Of a stretch of 64,000 nt of DNA, positions 62,243 to 64,000 are shown piece by piece. Position 1 is the first letter of the stretch. Every line of letters starts with the position of its first letter. Position numbers and translations under genes: made by a program. Source of the stretch: Streptomyces liangshanensis (GTDB lineage: Bacteria > Actinomycetota > Actinomycetes > Streptomycetales > Streptomycetaceae); NCBI RefSeq assembly GCF_011694815.1, contig NZ_CP050177.1:3541001-3605000 (forward strand), read 5' to 3'. The notes below the pieces were generated by a model, which did not search any database, was not told where the DNA came from, and worked only from the letters and a program-made list of their open reading frames with translations.

Positions 62243-62848
62243 TCAGGGGAACAGGGGATCGAGCGGATCGCCCTCGCACCCGAGAACGAGGCAGGTCGCG
62301 GCGACCGGTCCTCGGGACAGCTCCCCGAGCCGGGCCAGGACCGCCGCCTCGGACGGCAGCCCGGCCGGATCGAGGCCGAGCGCCCGGGCCGCGCGGTCGC
62401 GTCGCCGGTCGAGGTCGGGCATGTCCTCCCGGAACTCGTCGGCGACCGCGCGGAGTTCGCCGGCCGTCCGCCCGGGAGCGTCCCGCCACCACGGCGCCAC
62501 CAGACACAGCCGCACCAACTCCGCCAGCCCGAGCGCGAGCGGTCCGGCCTCGCCGTCAAGGCTGACGTACACGACGGGGCGTTCCTCACCGCCCTCGCCG
62601 ACGAAGCAGAAAGCGTCCCCCGAGCCCGCCCGCGCGAACTGCTCCAACCGGGCCCCCGAGGCAAGCCGGACCCCGTCCTCCAGGTGCTGGTCGGCCGGGT
62701 TCGTCGCGTCGAGATCCGCGACCCCCACGAAGAAGTCGACGACCTCCTGGTCGGCAACCAGGAGAGGCAACAACGCGCCCTGGCGGGCGGGTATCTCGGC
62801 CGGTGCGGCCGGCGCGTTCGATCCGTTCGATCCGTTCGATCCGTTCAC
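62243..62848 (-). CDS. SUKH (SMI1/KNR4)-like or related small acidic protein
   Basis: 201 residues from a GTG at 62848. The N-terminus is an (Asn-Gly-Ser)3 repeat made by a 9-bp tandem. The body (LLPLLVADQEVVDFFVGVADLDATNPADQHLED...FCFVGEGGEERPVVYVSLDGEAGPLALGLAELVRLCLVAPWWRD) has the SMI1/KNR4-like pattern, though with less certainty than the gene at 25831. TACGGT 6 nt upstream fits a leaderless start. A longer open frame upstream overlaps the SDR gene and is unlikely. Confidence 0.6.
   Translation of the reverse strand: MNGSNGSNGSNAPAAPAEIPARQGALLPLLVADQEVVDFFVGVADLDATNPADQHLEDGVRLASGARLEQFARAGSGDAFCFVGEGGEERPVVYVSLDGEAGPLALGLAELVRLCLVAPWWRDAPGRTAGELRAVADEFREDMPDLDRRRDRAARALGLDPAGLPSEAAVLARLGELSRGPVAATCLVLGCEGDPLDPLFP
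62816..62842. repeat. 9-bp tandem at the start of the second SUKH-like gene
   Basis: Three exact GTTCGATCC units (GGATCGAAC on the coding strand) encode Asn-Gly-Ser repeats directly after the GTG start. Copy-number change would alter only the N-terminal tail. Confidence 0.85.
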
Positions 62849-62854
62849 CCGGCC

Positions 62855-62860
62855 ACCGTA
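62855..62860 (-). promoter_or_regulatory. -10 box of a leaderless SUKH-like mRNA
   Basis: TACGGT on the - strand, 6 nt before the GTG at 62848. Confidence 0.6.
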
Positions 62861-63023
62861 ACGGGGCCCTGGCGCCGAGGGCCTGGGCGCTCCACTCTCA
62901 CCTCCCCTCGCCCGGCGGGCTTCTGAGGGAGCGCTCGGCCTCACGTGTAGAAAGTACCCATATCGGCCGGATCGTCGGCCACAGGACAGCCGAGGACACG
63001 AACACACCGAGGAGCGGAACCCC

Positions 63024-63749
63024 ATGGCGAGACTCGCAGGCAAGGTCGCACTGGTCGCCGGTGCCACGCGCGGCATCGGCCGCAGCGTCGCGGAGCTGTT
63101 CGCCGCGGAGGGGGCGACCGTCATCGGCGGCGGGACCTCCGTACCCGAGGCCGGTTCCGCCGAGAACGGCGTCGCGTTCGTACGGCTCGACGTGACCGAC
63201 GAGCAGGGCTGGGACGCCGTCGTGTCCCGGCTGGTCGAACGCCACGGCAAGCTCGACATCCTGGTCAACAGCGCGGGCGGTGGCGGTTACAGCTCGATCG
63301 CCGACTCGACGGTCGAGGACTGGCGCAGGACCGTGGACCTGATCCAGACCGGCACCTTCCTCGGAATGCGCCGGGTCATCCCGGTCATGCGCGAGAACGG
63401 GGGCGGCTCCATCGTCAACATCTCCTCCATCTGGGGCAGCGCCGCCATCCCCGCCGCGGCAGCCTACCAGGCCGCGAAGGCCGCGGTCGAGCAGATGACG
63501 CGGAACGCCGCCGTGACGTACGTCGGCGACGGCATCCGTGTGAACACCGTGATTCCCGGCATCACCGCCACACCCTTGATCGAGAATCAGGCGCAGGAGA
63601 TCACCGACCTGGTGGTCGCGGCCACCCCGATGAAGCGCATCGCCCGCCCCATCGACATCGCGTACGGATGCCTCTACCTCGCGAGCGACGAGGCGGCCTT
63701 CACCACCGGGGCCGCGCTCGCGATCGACGGCGGTTACCTGGCTCAGTGA
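63024..63749 (+). CDS. Short-chain dehydrogenase/reductase
   Basis: 241 residues. The classical SDR Rossmann loop is GATRGIGRS, the NNAG-equivalent reads VNSAGGGG, and the catalytic set is Ser in NISSIWG and YxxxK in AAYQAAKAAVEQ. The C-terminus GAALAIDGGYLA is typical. It oxidises or reduces an alcohol/ketone with NAD(P)(H); the substrate is not evident. GAGGAG about 10 nt before the ATG is a good ribosome binding site. It is followed by a convergent oxidoreductase gene, possibly of related metabolism. Confidence 0.92.
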   Translation: MARLAGKVALVAGATRGIGRSVAELFAAEGATVIGGGTSVPEAGSAENGVAFVRLDVTDEQGWDAVVSRLVERHGKLDILVNSAGGGGYSSIADSTVEDWRRTVDLIQTGTFLGMRRVIPVMRENGGGSIVNISSIWGSAAIPAAAAYQAAKAAVEQMTRNAAVTYVGDGIRVNTVIPGITATPLIENQAQEITDLVVAATPMKRIARPIDIAYGCLYLASDEAAFTTGAALAIDGGYLAQ

Positions 63750-63776
63750 GGGAGTGAACGAGCGAAGAAGGTACGG

Positions 63777-64000
63777 TCAGCGCGGCTCGCGGATGCTGTC
63801 GATGATGCGCGTCCAGTTGTCGCCGCCGTGCCCGTGGTCGATCGCCCGCCGGTAATGCCCCTGTACGGCCAGGGCGAGCGTCGGATCGAGGCCGAGTGAC
63901 GTGCTCGTCTCCACGATGTGGTCGGCCGTCGCGCCCATCATGATGACCGTACTGAGGTCGCCGGGGTGCTCCCCGGCGTCGAGCGCCGCGCCGGGGTTCT
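63777..64000 (-). CDS. NAD(P)-dependent oxidoreductase, 3' end only (6-phosphogluconate dehydrogenase/imine reductase-like)
   Basis: About 74 C-terminal residues read from the window edge to a TGA at 63777-63779. They include MMGATADHIVETSTSLGLDP and GHYRRAIDHGHGGDNWTRIIDSIR. The Gly-His-Gly-Asp-(D/N)-x-T segment is typical of the C-terminal helical domain of beta-hydroxyacid dehydrogenase/imine reductase-like proteins. The cofactor domain is outside the window. Confidence 0.75.
   Translation of the reverse strand, partial: NPGAALDAGEHPGDLSTVIMMGATADHIVETSTSLGLDPTLALAVQGHYRRAIDHGHGGDNWTRIIDSIREPR

Overview
The window is about 72% GC, its genes have strongly GC-biased third codon positions, and it carries a lysC-asd pair, a recR-ybaB pair, a SURF1 gene and several actinobacterial regulators. 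Together these point to a Streptomyces or a very close relative. No rRNA, tRNA, CRISPR array or transposase was found.

Region 1 (1-23.8 kb, + strand) is part of a type VII (ESX/WXG100) secretion locus: two small WXG100-type proteins, a three-ATPase EccC motor, and one giant gene (5033-23773, 6246 codons). The giant protein has a WXG motif and hydrophobic helices at its N-terminus. A very long Pro/Thr/Gly linker follows, then two Tcd-like DxD glycosyltransferase modules, a lethal-factor-like HExxH metalloprotease module, a 1500-residue beta-rich region and an Ala/Pro repeat tail. It looks like a multi-warhead secreted effector and is the most striking object in the window. A strong hairpin closes the region and no obvious dedicated immunity gene is attached.

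Region 2 (23.8-43.1 kb) is mostly housekeeping: metG, a SUKH-like protein, an ABC exporter, a hemerythrin-like protein, an S9 peptidase, SURF1, a SigE-family sigma factor translationally coupled to a membrane partner, asd and lysC (coupled), a lipoprotein, a secreted beta-propeller, a DUF5063 protein, recR, ybaB and a SLATT-like two-TM protein.

Region 3 (43.1-54.8 kb) holds a conserved hypothetical, a GT2-polytopic membrane fusion coupled to a GntR regulator, a SpoIIE-type phosphatase, a class III aminotransferase, a 41/63-bp minisatellite, a GlxA-type regulator divergent from an HD-domain hydrolase, and a PASTA-less Ser/Thr kinase.

Region 4 (54.8-64 kb) holds a GNAT enzyme, a 1.1-kb non-coding element made of two ~300-bp inverted repeats, a P-loop kinase and a MarR regulator, a secreted protein, a divergent erythromycin-esterase/double-MerR pair, an ogt gene, a second SUKH-like gene, an SDR and the 3' end of an NAD(P)-dependent oxidoreductase.

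Ten or so genes have a TANNNT -10 box only 6-7 nt before the start codon, so they are probably transcribed as leaderless mRNAs. This fixes several start codons.
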